Positions 42,083 to 53,023 of a DNA stretch of 64,000 bases are shown piece by piece. This stretch comes from Bromus sterilis (taxonomy: Eukaryota > Streptophyta > Magnoliopsida > Poales > Poaceae). The translations under genes and the position numbers were made by a program. Each line of letters starts with the position of its first letter. Positions within the stretch are counted from its first letter, which is position 1. The DNA is taken from positions 234,691,782 to 234,755,781 of the forward strand of contig OX465600.1 in assembly GCA_950022295.1 (NCBI GenBank), given 5' to 3'. Under the pieces are notes generated by a model. It saw nothing but the letters and a program-made list of their open reading frames with translations, searched no databases and had not been told where the DNA came from.

Positions 42083-43684
42083 ATCTCCTCGGGTAATGGC
42101 ATCCCCTTGGCTTGTTCCAAGCTTGGGGGAGTGCCTGGTATCTTTTATCTTTTGTCTTTGTCTTTAGGAGTCAAGTAGAGTCTTATCATGTTTAGGGAGG
42201 TCACCTTATGAAATAGGTGTTGCTTTGAGGTCTATCACTCCTTTTGTGGAGAGCTTTGTATCAGTGAGTTCGGAGTCGTCTATGAAGGAATATTAATGAG
42301 AAGTTTATTGGTTTCTTCGCTACACTTGGTATTATCTTCACGCGATCGACATCATGAGATGATTCTTATGGGGAGTTTTGACCTTATATCAGGTATGGCT
42401 TCGAAAACTTTATTTAATCCTGGCAAGTATAGCTTTGGTCATAACAACAAGCATGTTTTTCTCAAAGTAGCGACATAGCCAAAACCTTTGTGTTATTATG
42501 CTTGAAGTGTTATGTTGACAAGGAAGACAACTTGATGTTTCATGTTAGTCTTAATGTTTATGCTTTGTACTGCTTGTATCTAAGTTGTCATCAATTGTCT
42601 GCTCTCTCAAATCCTTGCTAGCCAAAACTCTGTACCAAGCGGAATTCTGCTTGTACTTCCATACCCTAAAACCAACATCTTCCACTTGAGTCCACCATAC
42701 CTACCTACTTGTGGTATTCCACTACCACTCCTAAAGTATATAATTTATGTGCTATCTTTAGATGTTCAAAATCTTATGTTTTGTGCCACTGATTCAGCTC
42801 ATGAGGAAGTGGTGGGTAACCCATGATCTTCTTAATTTGGACAAGTTTTATCTTGGGATTGCATGTCTAATCTGCAAACCCCTAATACGAGAAGGGACTA
42901 GCATGAGTGCCCAGCTCGTAAAAGATAAATACTAAACACACAAGTTCCTTCACCCTTTTTTGAGTGATAAACAAAGGAATCCAAGGGGATGTGATCGTCC
43001 CCACATGGGAGCCGTTCCTCGAAACTTGTCCAAATCATGAAGTGAGTGAGTTATCTATCAGCTTTCGTTGACAGATCATGCACCTCCCAAAAGCTTGTTT
43101 TTATTCTGTTTGATCTAGAGATGGCACATGAGTTTTCCCTGCTTACCCTTTTGCACGAGGTTTATCTTTATTTTGTGCTGAGTCAGTCCTTCCTTCTTCC
43201 TTCCTTTCTAAAGAGAGAGAGCAGACACTTGGTGTTAATAAAGATGCTTGCATATAAAGTTGCATTGAGATCTAGCATGTTACATCTTCGTTGACATTAT
43301 CTTTTGATAAGTGAGTAGTTTACAAAAGCTTATGCTTGGTAAACATCTTCCTTTGTGTTGACATGTGCAGTTCTTGACTAATAGCATGTTCTTTCAAAAG
43401 TTTCAACTGTTTAATCAAAAGAGAAAGAGCAAAAGTAAAAGCTATTAGTTGTTCCTTGACCAAGGCTATGTTTGTCATGATTTGATAAGTTTTCCAGGTC
43501 CTACTTTGTTATAATTGTTACTACTTCTTATAAGGACCTTATGAGTTGAGGTTGCTGTTGAGGATGCTTAAGTTTGGTGAGGAATCTTGATGCTTCTTGT
43601 TCGTATTCTTTTTATCGACACTTCACTCTCTAAACTTGTGGACAGGTTTACCGAGCTCAGTAATCGCTTGAGGACAAGCGAGGT
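42083..43684 (+). other. 3' UTR of element G1
   Basis: 1.6 kb with only short chance frames, homologous to 60561-62183 of G2 in reverse. It ends in cttgaggacaagcgagg followed by the purine tract. Confidence 0.7.
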
Positions 43685-43700
43685 CTAAGCTTGGGGGAGT
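43685..43700 (+). promoter_or_regulatory. Polypurine tract of element G1
   Basis: taagcttgggggagt directly before the LTR start TGATACGTCC. Confidence 0.75.
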
Positions 43701-45264
43701 TGATACGTCCAAAAAGCATCACTATTTTATATTGTGATTTCACCTTATTCATTGATATTTTCCACTTTAAAGTGTTGTTCTTATGTTGTGTTGGCTTATT
43801 TTACACAGTTTACAACTTTCCGGTGCCGAAACAGCAGAACCAGGATTCAGCGGTGAAGAAGTGGAAACCAAGTTGCTGAAGCAGATCAAGTCCAAATACG
43901 ATGAAATTTTACGGGGAGCATTTTTATGCCAAATGACTGGGAGTCACCGAAGGAGAAGGTGAGGGGACCCACCAGGCAGCCAGAAGGGTGCCTGGCGTGG
44001 CCCCCTTCCTGGCCGCGCCAGGCACCCTCCTGGGTGCCTGGTGGCCCCTCTCGGTGCCCCCTTTCTCCTATATAACCCCCTGGGGTAGAACCCCCTAAAC
44101 AGGAGCTGCTTTCGCAAGACGCCGCCGCCACGGTGTGGAAGCATACAGAGGAGAAAACCAATCTCCGGCGGAGAGATTCCGCCGGGGAGATCACCTCCCG
44201 GAAGGGGAGATTGTCGCCATCATCATCATCATCGTCACGGGCATCATCGAGATCATCATCAACATCATCCCCAACATCAGCACCATCTCCATCTACATCC
44301 AATCTCATCTCACAATTGCAACTTGTGTTGTAATCCGTACTATCTATCCCCTCTACTCTGTTGGTGTTGATTACTACTTTGTGGTGAATGCTATTGAGTT
44401 TTGTTGGAGAAATATTATTGTGTCCAGATTGTTCATCACCTATTTATCACCTCTGATCATGATCTCTTTTATGTCTTGTGAGTAGTTACTTTAGTTCTTG
44501 AGAACATGGGAGCAGTCTAGTTGTTAGTAGTCATATGATGTTGAAGTATTATGTGCTGTGTGATACTTAAGTTGTGTTGTTATTCTCTAGTGGTGTTATG
44601 TGAGTCGAACACATAACACTTCACCTTTAATGGGCCTAGAGGGAAACATTGTGCACAAAGGATGCTTATGGTGGGTTGACGGAGTGACAGAAACCTGAAC
44701 CCCAGTTCGCAGACTTTCGCACAAGGGAGTTATGGATCCTTGATCGTAATGCTGTGGTTAGGCTTATGCCTTAATTACTACCTTGTATTTGCGGATGCTT
44801 GCAAGGTGTGTAATCATAAGAGTACACTTATCTTAGTCTAGAAGGAGTACTAGCATTTATCCACCCACCGATACTTATCACACAATACATATTACTTGGC
44901 AGAGTATGGTGAAAGTGACTAGACTATCTCTCCCGTGTTTTCTCGAGAACGCTTTAGCCTTTATAAGTTCAGTTCCTAGGCTTATCCTTGTAAAAGGATT
45001 GGGCCACTTGCTACTCCTCAGTTACCCTGTTTACTTTGCCCGTCTTTTACTTTTCTGTTTCTTAAACCAAAAACCCCTAAATATTTACCTTTGAGTTTTT
45101 GCGGTCTTTCCTTATCCAGTGTCACTTATCAACACCTTCTGCGCCTCGTTGGGATCGACATCCTTATTTATCGAAAAGCTACAATTGATCCCCTTGACTT
45201 GTGGGGGTTGGCGCGGTTAACAGGGAAGGCAACCCAACTAAACCTATTAACTTCTCCGCCATCA
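43701..45264 (+). repeat. 3' LTR of element G1
   Basis: 1564 bp from TGATACGTCCAAAAAGC to CTTCTCCGCCATCA. It contains a long GC-rich palindrome (43986-44027), a TATA box (44068-44076) and a CAT/ATC microsatellite-like stretch (44216-44280). G2 has the same LTR without the centre of the palindrome. Confidence 0.88.
44068..44076 (+). promoter_or_regulatory. TATA box in G1 LTR
   Basis: ctatataac, 41 bp after the palindrome and in LTR sense. Confidence 0.6.
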
Positions 45265-46472
45265 GTCATGCGCTTTCGCCATATTTCGCATTGATAACAT
45301 GTTTTGTGTTGATAAGTGTTGAGTGGGTGGATCTATGCTAGCACACCTTCTAGACTAAGATAAGTGCACTCTTATGATTAAACAACTTGCAAGCATCCGC
45401 AAATACAAGGTAGAAATTAAGGCAAGGCATAACCACAACAATACGATCAAGGATCCATTATTCCCTTGTGCAAAAGTGTGCAAACTGGGGTTCAGGTTTC
45501 TGTCACTCCGGCAACCCACCGTAAGCATTCTTTATACACAATGTATTCCCCTAGGTCCTTAATAAGGCGAAGTATTAAGTGTTCGACTCACACAACACAA
45601 CTTAAATATCAAACAACACATATTACTTCAACATCATATGACTACTAACAACAAGACTTCTTCCATGTCCTCAAGAACTAAAGTAACTACTCACAAGACA
45701 TAAAAGAGATCATGATTAGAGGTGATAAATAGGTGGTAAACAATCTGGTCATAATGATATTTCTCCAACAAAACTCAATAGCATTCACCACAAAGTAGTA
45801 ATCAACACCGGTAGAGTAGAGAGGATAGATAGTACAAGTTACAACGCAAGTTGCAATTATGAGATGAGATTGGATGAAGATGAAGATGGTGCTGATGTTG
45901 GGGATGATGTCGATGATGATCTCGATGATGCCCGTGATGATGGTGATGACAATGGCGATGCTCTCCCCTTCCGGGAGGTGATCTCCTCGGCGGAATCTGC
46001 CCGCCGGAGAGCCCTTTTCTTCTCTGTAAGTTTCCGCCACGGAGCGGCAGCGGAACTCCGTAAAAACTCCTCACTTTAGGGTTTCCGGATGACGAAGAGT
46101 ATATAGGCCAGAGGGGGGAACCTGGGGTGGTCCCAGGGCACCAGGTGCCCTCCCGGCGCGGCCAGGGTGGGGGCCGCGCCAGGTGGCCGCCTGGGCACCC
46201 TGTGGCCCCCCTCTGATCCCTCTTGTGCGTGTCTTCGTCAATCCTCTCAAAAACACCCTCCGTTGATTTTCAGGTAATTTGGAGGTGTTCTTCTTTAGAA
46301 ACTCAGCGTCCACTTTTTACCGCTGAATCCTGCGTCTGCTGCTTCGGCACCGGAAAGTTGCAAACTGTGTAAAAAAAGCCAAAACAACATAAGAACATCA
46401 TCGTAATGTGAAATATATCAATGAATAAGGACGAATTACGATATAAAATAGTGATGCATTTTGGACGTATCA
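45265..46472 (-). repeat. Fragment H: B-type LTR, cut by G1
   Basis: On the minus strand it starts TGATACGTCCAAAATGC at 46472 and matches 5834-7035 of the B LTR throughout. The last ~300 bp of the LTR are missing because G1 sits there. It has the GC-rich palindrome (46155-46180) and TATA (minus-strand cctatatac, 46099-46107). The right flank is ATCAC. Confidence 0.82.
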
Positions 46473-46555
46473 ATCACCAAGTCAGTAGAGAACTATGATT
46501 GCACAATAATGGTTTAAGATTCACATCGATTAAACCGACTCACCAAAGACTGATA

Positions 46556-47279
46556 TCACAAACTGATGAATGCTCTTTTAAGAACATTTAATATTTTCTC
46601 TGTTTCTTGGAACTTGGACATGGCAACGTTAGCTGCCTGACTCAAAGTAGCCTGGACCTCGGCATGATGATATTTTGCCGCTTTTAGTTCCTCTTCTTTC
46701 TTTTTCAACTCATCTTGAAGTCGGCAAATCTCCTTTTCAGCTTGCTGTCGCTTACTAGACTCGGCCCTGAGTTTTTACTTCAATTGATGAGTTGTCTGGC
46801 CAGTCTCCAGAGCCAATGCCTATGCACAACAATGAAGTCCTTGTGTTTTACAAGAAAATAACAAACACTTGGGGGCTACATTGCGAAACGAAAAGCATAA
46901 CAAGTTCCGAGTAGCTATCGAAATAACAACACGACACTTGGGGGATAAATTAATATAGCTATATATGAGTAAACACACCTCATAGCGTTGCTTGATGCAT
47001 ACGATCAAGTCATGTTGTTGGCCGAGACGACTCATCGACTCCAAGTATAAATCTTCAAATGTAGCTTTTTCAAGAGTCGCCACAAAAGGCTAGCTCGTAG
47101 ATTTTCTCTCCACATTTTCCTTCTTTCCCATCATAGTGGAAGCCGGCACAACAGTATGATCCCCGGCCACAATAAACTCCTCCTCAGCCATAGACCTATC
47201 AGTTGCTGGAGTCGAAATTGGATCTTGGGTACCGGCTACCTCTTTGGATTGAGCAACCGGCTCCTCAATCTACCCTTGG
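46556..47279 (-). pseudogene. Fragment K: two exons of a Tat-type coiled-coil ORF
   Basis: On the minus strand exon 1 (about 47279-46979) contains ATLEKATFEDLYLESMSRLG and QRYE followed by the donor G|GTGTGTTT. An intron of about 160 bp ends tgcatag at 46820. Exon 2 (46819-46556) encodes a long coiled coil (QQAEKEICRLQDELKKKEEE) and ends AFISL with TGA. A TAG sits in exon 1 near 47093 and a TAA in exon 2 near 46776. The style matches the coiled-coil part of the antisense gene in J, so K is probably a piece of a similar retrotransposon-borne gene. It changes abruptly to fragment I near 47280. Confidence 0.5.
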
Positions 47280-47283
47280 AGAA

Positions 47284-48486
47284 TCATCCTTCTGGTAGAT
47301 GAGCGTAGATCCAAACCATCTTGCCCGGGCCCGTCGGGTGTACTTGGTGGGTGACGGTGTCACTGTCGACACTGAAGTCGCGAGTGATTTCCTTTATTTC
47401 ACTTCTGCTAGCTAGTGGGAAGACGCTCCTATCTACCACCATTGCTATCTCTTGAAATTTTTGTTCTGCTCCAAATGTGTCAGAGACCTTATGGAAATCC
47501 CGGTCGCATTGATCTGACTTGATGAAGTTTCCATTGACTGTGATGACCCCGACGGGTCCTGGCATCTTGAGCTTGAGGTACCCGTAGTGCAAGACTTCCA
47601 TGAACTATGCGAACGCTGGTCGACCGAGTATGGCATGGTATTGGGACTGCCAGTCGAGCACTTCAAATTCTAGAGTTTCTCTTGCAAAGTTGCCCTTGCT
47701 GCCAAAAACCACGTCGAGTGTTCCCAGGGAAGATATTTCCTTGCCTGGTACTATGTCGTAGAGTGTGACGCATGAGTGCTTCCAGACTGATCATGGGATC
47801 AGCATCTTGTGTAGGGTATCGGCGAAGATGATGTTCAGGCTACTCCCGCCGTCCATGAATACTCGAATCATATCGTATCCACCGATCTGTGCCTCAAGAA
47901 CCAGAGGCGCGTGCCTTGTTCTTGGAACTGCGGGCAGGTGGTCGTCTTTTGAAAAGGTGATGCTGCCTTCCGAATCACACAAGTAGTAGGGTCCTTTTGC
48001 CAATATGTCTTCGACTGTTCGGGCTTGTAAAGTGTTCGCCTCTTTCTTCTTCTTTGAGGGTTGTCTTATTGGATCATGCACACCTGTCCGTGAGACGATG
48101 GATATTGCTCCTCCATGTTAGGCACTGATGGTTGCGCCGTTTCTCAGGCTCGTTTAGCTTTATGCTGCTTCTCTTCTTTTGGTCTGTCGAAGAGTTTGGT
48201 GAACAGGAGGCAGCTCCCGAGAGTGTGGCATGTCCTGAGCCGTCCCGCGTCGTCTTCGAAACAGTGAATTGTGCAGGGTTCGTCCAGTTGCTCTCTGGGT
48301 GTGAGGCTGTTCGAGCCGGCATGTCTTCTTTCCCTTGCGAAATGATATGTCCACGAGTGGTCTTCAGAACGGGAGTGAAGCCTTGAATCGAGCTCGATTC
48401 TATCATTGATCGAGTGCCTCCGGATCATCTTGGCGAACTCGTCTGGCCTTTTGTTGGGGTCGTAGTATTCGCTGGGACGGGTGGAC
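47284..48486 (-). pseudogene. Fragment I: gag C-terminus and protease of a Tat-like Gypsy element (left part)
   Basis: On the minus strand it starts at the J insertion point with EYYDPNKRPDEFAKMIRRHS and QLDEPCTIHCFEDDAGRLRT. The protease follows (HAPLVLEAQIGGYDMIRVFM then DGGSSLNIIFADTL, catalytic Asp present), then ILGRPAFA and LKMPGPVGVITVNGNFIKSD. A TGA after KMLIP (near 47790) and a TAG after GRPAFA interrupt the frame. It closely matches D but keeps the 11 protease codons that D lacks. RT is missing; the sequence changes to K near 47280. Confidence 0.82.
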
Positions 48487-48933
48487 TGACGAGGGGGTGA
48501 CCCCACGACTCCTACGGATGGGCCTACCCGGTGTACCCGAACACAGAAGGCCCACAAAGATGCTTCCTGGGCCCAGCATGGATCCACTAGTGGCACCGAC
48601 GTAGGAGTCCGCGACTCATAAGTAAGGTGCAAACCCGCTGTACGGAACAAGATCAGGGTTAGGAAACTTCATCTGTAATCCAGGACGGACTCCCCGACAC
48701 CTAGCCTAGTATATAAGGGCTAGGAGGGGAGACGTCGAGATGATCCAAGACACAATCCGTAACCCTAGCCTTGTGCGCACTAGCCTTGGCCTCCCTGTAA
48801 TCGCCATCTCCAGTCAATAATATCGAGCAGGAACGTATCCTCCTGTTAGCCGACGAGCTGTCGTCCAACTTGTGCCTCTCATGACTAACCCAGGGTCCCT
48901 GACCATGGGATTTGCCACGGTACATCCCCGTCA
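48487..48933 (+). repeat. 5' LTR of element J
   Basis: TGACGAGGGGGTGACCCC to CGGTACATCCCCGTCA, TATA (gtatataagg) at 48709-48718. It shares several blocks with the D LTR (start, caccgacgtaggagtccgcg, cctagtatataa, cctgttagccgacgag). Confidence 0.93.
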
Positions 48934-48934
48934 A

Positions 48935-48954
48935 TTGGCGCCGTCTGTGGGAAC
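48935..48954 (+). promoter_or_regulatory. Primer-binding site of element J
   Basis: ttggcgccgtctgtgggaac one base after the 5' LTR. Confidence 0.75.
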
Positions 48955-49395
48955 CGCACAGGTTGGGAACGCGATCTCGGCGGCCTCACCAGCATCTTCA
49001 ACACCCGTCGACGCGATGACTTCACCAGCACTCTTCGATCCGACGACCCAGGCGGAATCCGATCTGTTTGGGTCCCTCGGTTTCACGGCCCACCTTTCGA
49101 CTCTCCGACCAGTCTTCGCCGGCCTATGCTCCGGCATCAACCTGATCTTCGGAGCATATTAGATCTACATCAACCACTGGGGCGCCTCACGGACAACGCC
49201 TGAGCACCTGCGACGGCATCTACAGCAACAATCGACGCAGTCGCCACCCGCGCGGCCACCCTTTGAGACAGCCGCGACTGCCCACCCAACCCAAGGCTTC
49301 ATGTCACCCGCGACCGCTCGGGTGGACCCTCGGCCCGGAAGAGCAGGATCACACGCGCGAGCAACAAGGCAGTCAGGGCACCATCTCAGGTGTTC

Positions 49396-52233
49396 ATGGC
49401 AGAAGCCGACGCACCACCAGCGAACGGCAAGGGCCAAGACGACGAATCGAACACTCGCCAAGCCAACGGCAACACAAAAGAGCCAGGAACCACCAGTAAG
49501 ACCGTCGTGAAGCTGGGAGAAGTGGGAAGCATACCAATGAAAGTACCACAGGGAGAAGAACAGAGCAACCACAAGAGTGACGAGCCATCAAGTAGCAAGC
49601 AACTAACCCCGGGTCCGGCGGACGACCCACCCAGAGAGTGAATATACCTGTCCAAAGAATCAATGGACAGAGTAAGGGACGCAGTCGAACACCGCAAGAT
49701 ACTACCATCAAATGCAACAAGGGACGAGCTCAGGGCATACAACAAATTGGCAAGCGAGCTAACCCAGCAAGCGAGACAACGACACCTAGAGTTGGAGAAG
49801 CAAGAAAAGGTGGCCACCGAGCAGAAAAACAATCGGAAGCCACCTCCCAGAGACGACTCTCCGGATCACGGCTCCCCTCTCCGCACTAAATCAAAATTCA
49901 GCAACCTGCGACGAACAGACAAGAAGAGAGTGGTTCGGAAGCTCGACGACGACTTCAAGCTAGAAAAGGAGGACGATGAAGAGGAACCCCTAACACCAGC
50001 AGAAGCCCTTATAAGCGCCCGAGACTACCTATCTCGCGCCCAGAAAAACAGACAGAACAGACCAGACCGCAACACATCAATAGCATTGCAGATAATGAAA
50101 GACGCCATCACCGCCTCAGCACCCAAAAAATCAAGTGCAAGGCGACCGACCCGCGAAAGGACACCAGACAGGGACCCCATCTCACCCGACGACGACGACA
50201 GCAGCGATGACTGGCGCAGACGCTCCGGAAAAATTAGGAAGCACGACAGCGACGACAACGACAACAGGCGCCGCAGCAGTCGACGAGACGCGCGCGACGA
50301 CATCACACAGAACAAAGTCAATCGCAGCAGGCGAAGACGCGCAGCACGTGAAGAGTACTCGGACGAAGAAGCCTTCGACGAAGAAATTGAGCCATGCGGA
50401 GCATTATGCTTCACTAGTTCTATACGCGAGACACGAATGCCGAGTGGGTTCAAATTGAACTCCATAATGCTAAAATACAATGGACTCGAGGAGCCAGAGG
50501 CATGGCTCGACGACTACCTAACAGCAGTTAAGTTCCAGCGAGGGACCAATGTCACGGCAATGCAGTATGTGCAGCTCATGCTCGAGAGCTCGGCACGACA
50601 CTGGTTGAAGAATCTCCCGCGAGGATCCATCAGCTCATGGAGGTAGTTCCGTGAAGCCTTCATAGAAAACTTCAAATCTACATACAAGCGACCGGCATCG
50701 CTCGAGGAGCTGCGGGCATGCAAGCAAGGAACCAGGGAAACCCTGTGAGCCTACATCCAGCGGTCGACCATACTCAAGAATTCAGCAGAAGACATATCAG
50801 ACGAAAGCGCAATCGACGCGTTCAGGCGAGGCCTGCAGCGCATCGAATTCAAGGAACAGCTCGGGTAGATGAAAGTCTGAACACTCGCACAGCTGCTGGA
50901 GCAAGCCAACAGCTGGGCGGACGGCGAGGATTCCGTTCACAACGAAACAGAAATCCACACCGCACGCTCAGAACACGACTACGACTACCACAATGGAGAA
51001 AGAGGACTCGACCAACGAAGGAAGCGATCCAGGCGAAGTTTCTACGACGACAGAGGACCCGACATGGTCACCACCGGCTTCCTAGACGAAAGAGACGGCA
51101 GGCATCGCGACGACAGCAGAACACAGAGAAGAGACAACCTCGAAGATGCGCCCCAAGCTCAGAAACGAGACTGGAGGACGAGGCAGCCGCGTGATAGTAC
51201 TAGAACATACCGCTCGGCCAAAGAACAACTCGACGGACCATGCTCGATACACGGATTCAGAAACGAACGAGGGGAGCTCAGATCATGGCACACGCTCAGG
51301 AACTGCAGAAGCTTCAACGAGTTGGCTGAGGAAAAAAGTTGATCTGCGACAACGGCGGCCCAGCCACTCGCGAGCATAGCAGTCGGGCCTATCGCACACG
51401 ACGCACCACCAGCCCCTCCTCTGCCAAAAAGGCAAGTGGCCGCAATCCAGGAACGGTGCAGGACACCAGAAGAAGAGGAGCAGTATCCAGAAGCCCACGG
51501 CAGGATCTACATGATACAAGAAGGCAGGCCTTCAAATAGGCAGCAGAAGCAGGTCACAAGACAAGTCTTTCTCCCAGCCTCCTCGCACCCCGCTATCCCG
51601 AAGTACTTGCGCGGGTCCGAGACAGAAATCACTTTCTCTTGGGAGGACCACCCACCGGCCATCCCTCGACCAGGACACGCCGCGCTAGTGCTCGAGGCCA
51701 GAATTGGAAACTACGACATGTCACGAGTGTTCATGGACGGCGGCAGCGGGATCAACATCATCTTCACCAGGACACTCGAAGAAATGCTAATCCGGATCTC
51801 CACGCTCAAATCCTCGGGCACAACCTTCCATGGGATTGTGCCAGAAAAAGCAGTCTACCCGCTGGGAAAAATAAGCCTGGAGGTGGTTTTTGGCAACGCG
51901 AACAACTTTCGCAAGGAGATTCTAGACTTTGAAGTGGTCGACTGGAAGTAGCAGTACCACGCAATCCTCGGGCGACCAGCCTTCGCCCGCTTCATGGCAG
52001 TGCCTCACTATGCCTACCTTAAGCTAAAAATGCCAGGCCCACATGGGATCATCACAGTCAGCAGCAGTTTCGTCAGGTCCGGCCGCTGCGACAAAGAATT
52101 CCACAAGATATCAGAGGCCTTTGGAGCTCACCAAGCCAGCGAGACCGCGGGACCCGCAGAAGAAGCGCTCCCGTAGAAGAAGCCACCACCCGAAGGACCC
52201 GAGCACTCGGGGGAGAAGTTAACTAGCCCTTAA
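49396..52233 (+). pseudogene. gag-protease of element J (several in-frame stops)
   Basis: One frame runs from ATG 49396 (MAEADAPPANG) to TAA 52231-52233, 945 codons, broken only by in-frame stops: TGA 49639, TAG 50644, TGA near 50746, TAG near 50866, TGA 50878, TGA near 51340, TAG near 51949 and TAG near 52174. It has a charged N-terminus with coiled coil, then the gag core (LNSIMLKYNGLEEPEAWLDD, then MLESSARHWLKNLPRG and FKSTYKRP). An Arg/Asp-rich region and the protease with VFMDGGSGINIIFTRTLEEM and the ILGRPAFARFM flank follow. Most stops sit where CGA or CAG is expected. There is no CCHC knuckle. The leader 48955-49395 has only short frames. Confidence 0.87.
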
Positions 52234-52360
52234 GGCCACCACGCCGCCGCATTTAATAAAGAGGACTGCCCACATTAGACCCCCCCCCCCCATTCTTACT
52301 AAATGTAAGAAACTCTAGGAAGAATATTGAAAAATGTTTTTCTAAAAATGATTCATTGGC

Positions 52361-52938
52361 ACTCGGGGGCTCGCCGCAGCAGCCGCCCCCCGAGGCGTTC
52401 TTCGCAATCGCGACCTAAAAAAAACTGGCAATCGGGGGCTCGCCGCAGCAGCCACCCCCCGAGGTGTTCTTCGCAATCGCGACCTAAACAAAACTGGCAC
52501 TCGGGGGCTCGCCGCAGCAGCCACCCCCCGAGGCGTTCTTCGCAATCGCGATCTAAACAAAACTGGCACTCGGGGGCTCGCCGCAGCAGCCACCCCCCGA
52601 GGCGTTCTTCGCAATCGCGACCTAAACAAAACTGGCACTCGGGGGCTCGCCGCAGCAGCCACCCCCCTGAGGCGTTCTTCGCAATCACGACCTAAACAAA
52701 ACTGGCACTCGGGGGCTCTCCGCAGCAGCCACCCCCCGAGGCGTTCTTCGCATTCGCGACCTAAACAAAACTGGCACTCGGGGGCTCGCCGCAGTAGCCA
52801 CCCCCCGAGGCGTTGTTCGCAATCGCGACCTAAACAAAACTGGCACTCGGGGGCTCGCCGCAGCAGCCACCCCCCCCCCCCCCCCGCCGAGGCGTTCTTC
52901 GTCGCGAAATAAACAAAACAGCATTTGAGGGCTCGCCG
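52361..52938. repeat. 69-bp tandem array of element J, about nine units
   Basis: Unit starts (actcgggggctcgccgc) fall at 52361, 52430, 52499, 52568, 52637, 52707, 52776, 52845 and 52923. The last interval is lengthened by a C run (52870-52886). Each unit starts with ggcactcgggggct, the same bases as the J polypurine tract at 58208-58223. It is homologous to the D array. As 69 is 23 codons, all three frames stay open on the minus strand and produce repeated pseudo-peptides. Confidence 0.93.
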
Positions 52939-53023
52939 CAGCAGAAAAGCCCCTTACAGCAAAACCAAGGCTATAAAGGAATACAATACGCCAAGAGGAA
53001 GCACATACAAAGAGAGGAAGCAT

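Larger units (their letters stand above)
41338..45264 (+). mobile_element. Element G1: 3' end of an Athila-like Gypsy element
   Basis: It holds a small ORF, a 1.6-kb 3' UTR, a purine tract and a 3' LTR, all on the + strand. It matches 59025-62913 (element G2) in inverted orientation from the first base gaacgtcaataaaag onward. Integrase, which lies just upstream in G2, is missing because the left side is broken at 41338. The right side runs into a B-type LTR (H), so G1 inserted into H; the flank is GTCAT. Confidence 0.82.

Noticed and set aside
50025..50480. Ser/Leu/Arg-rich minus ORF opposite J gag
   Set aside because: Shadow of the Arg/Asp-rich gag region; no independent evidence.
52327..52695. 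Repetitive ORFs (Arg/Ser/His on +, Ala/Ser/Pro/Arg on -)
   Set aside because: The 69-bp unit is 23 codons, so frames stay open by arithmetic; there is no start context or domain.
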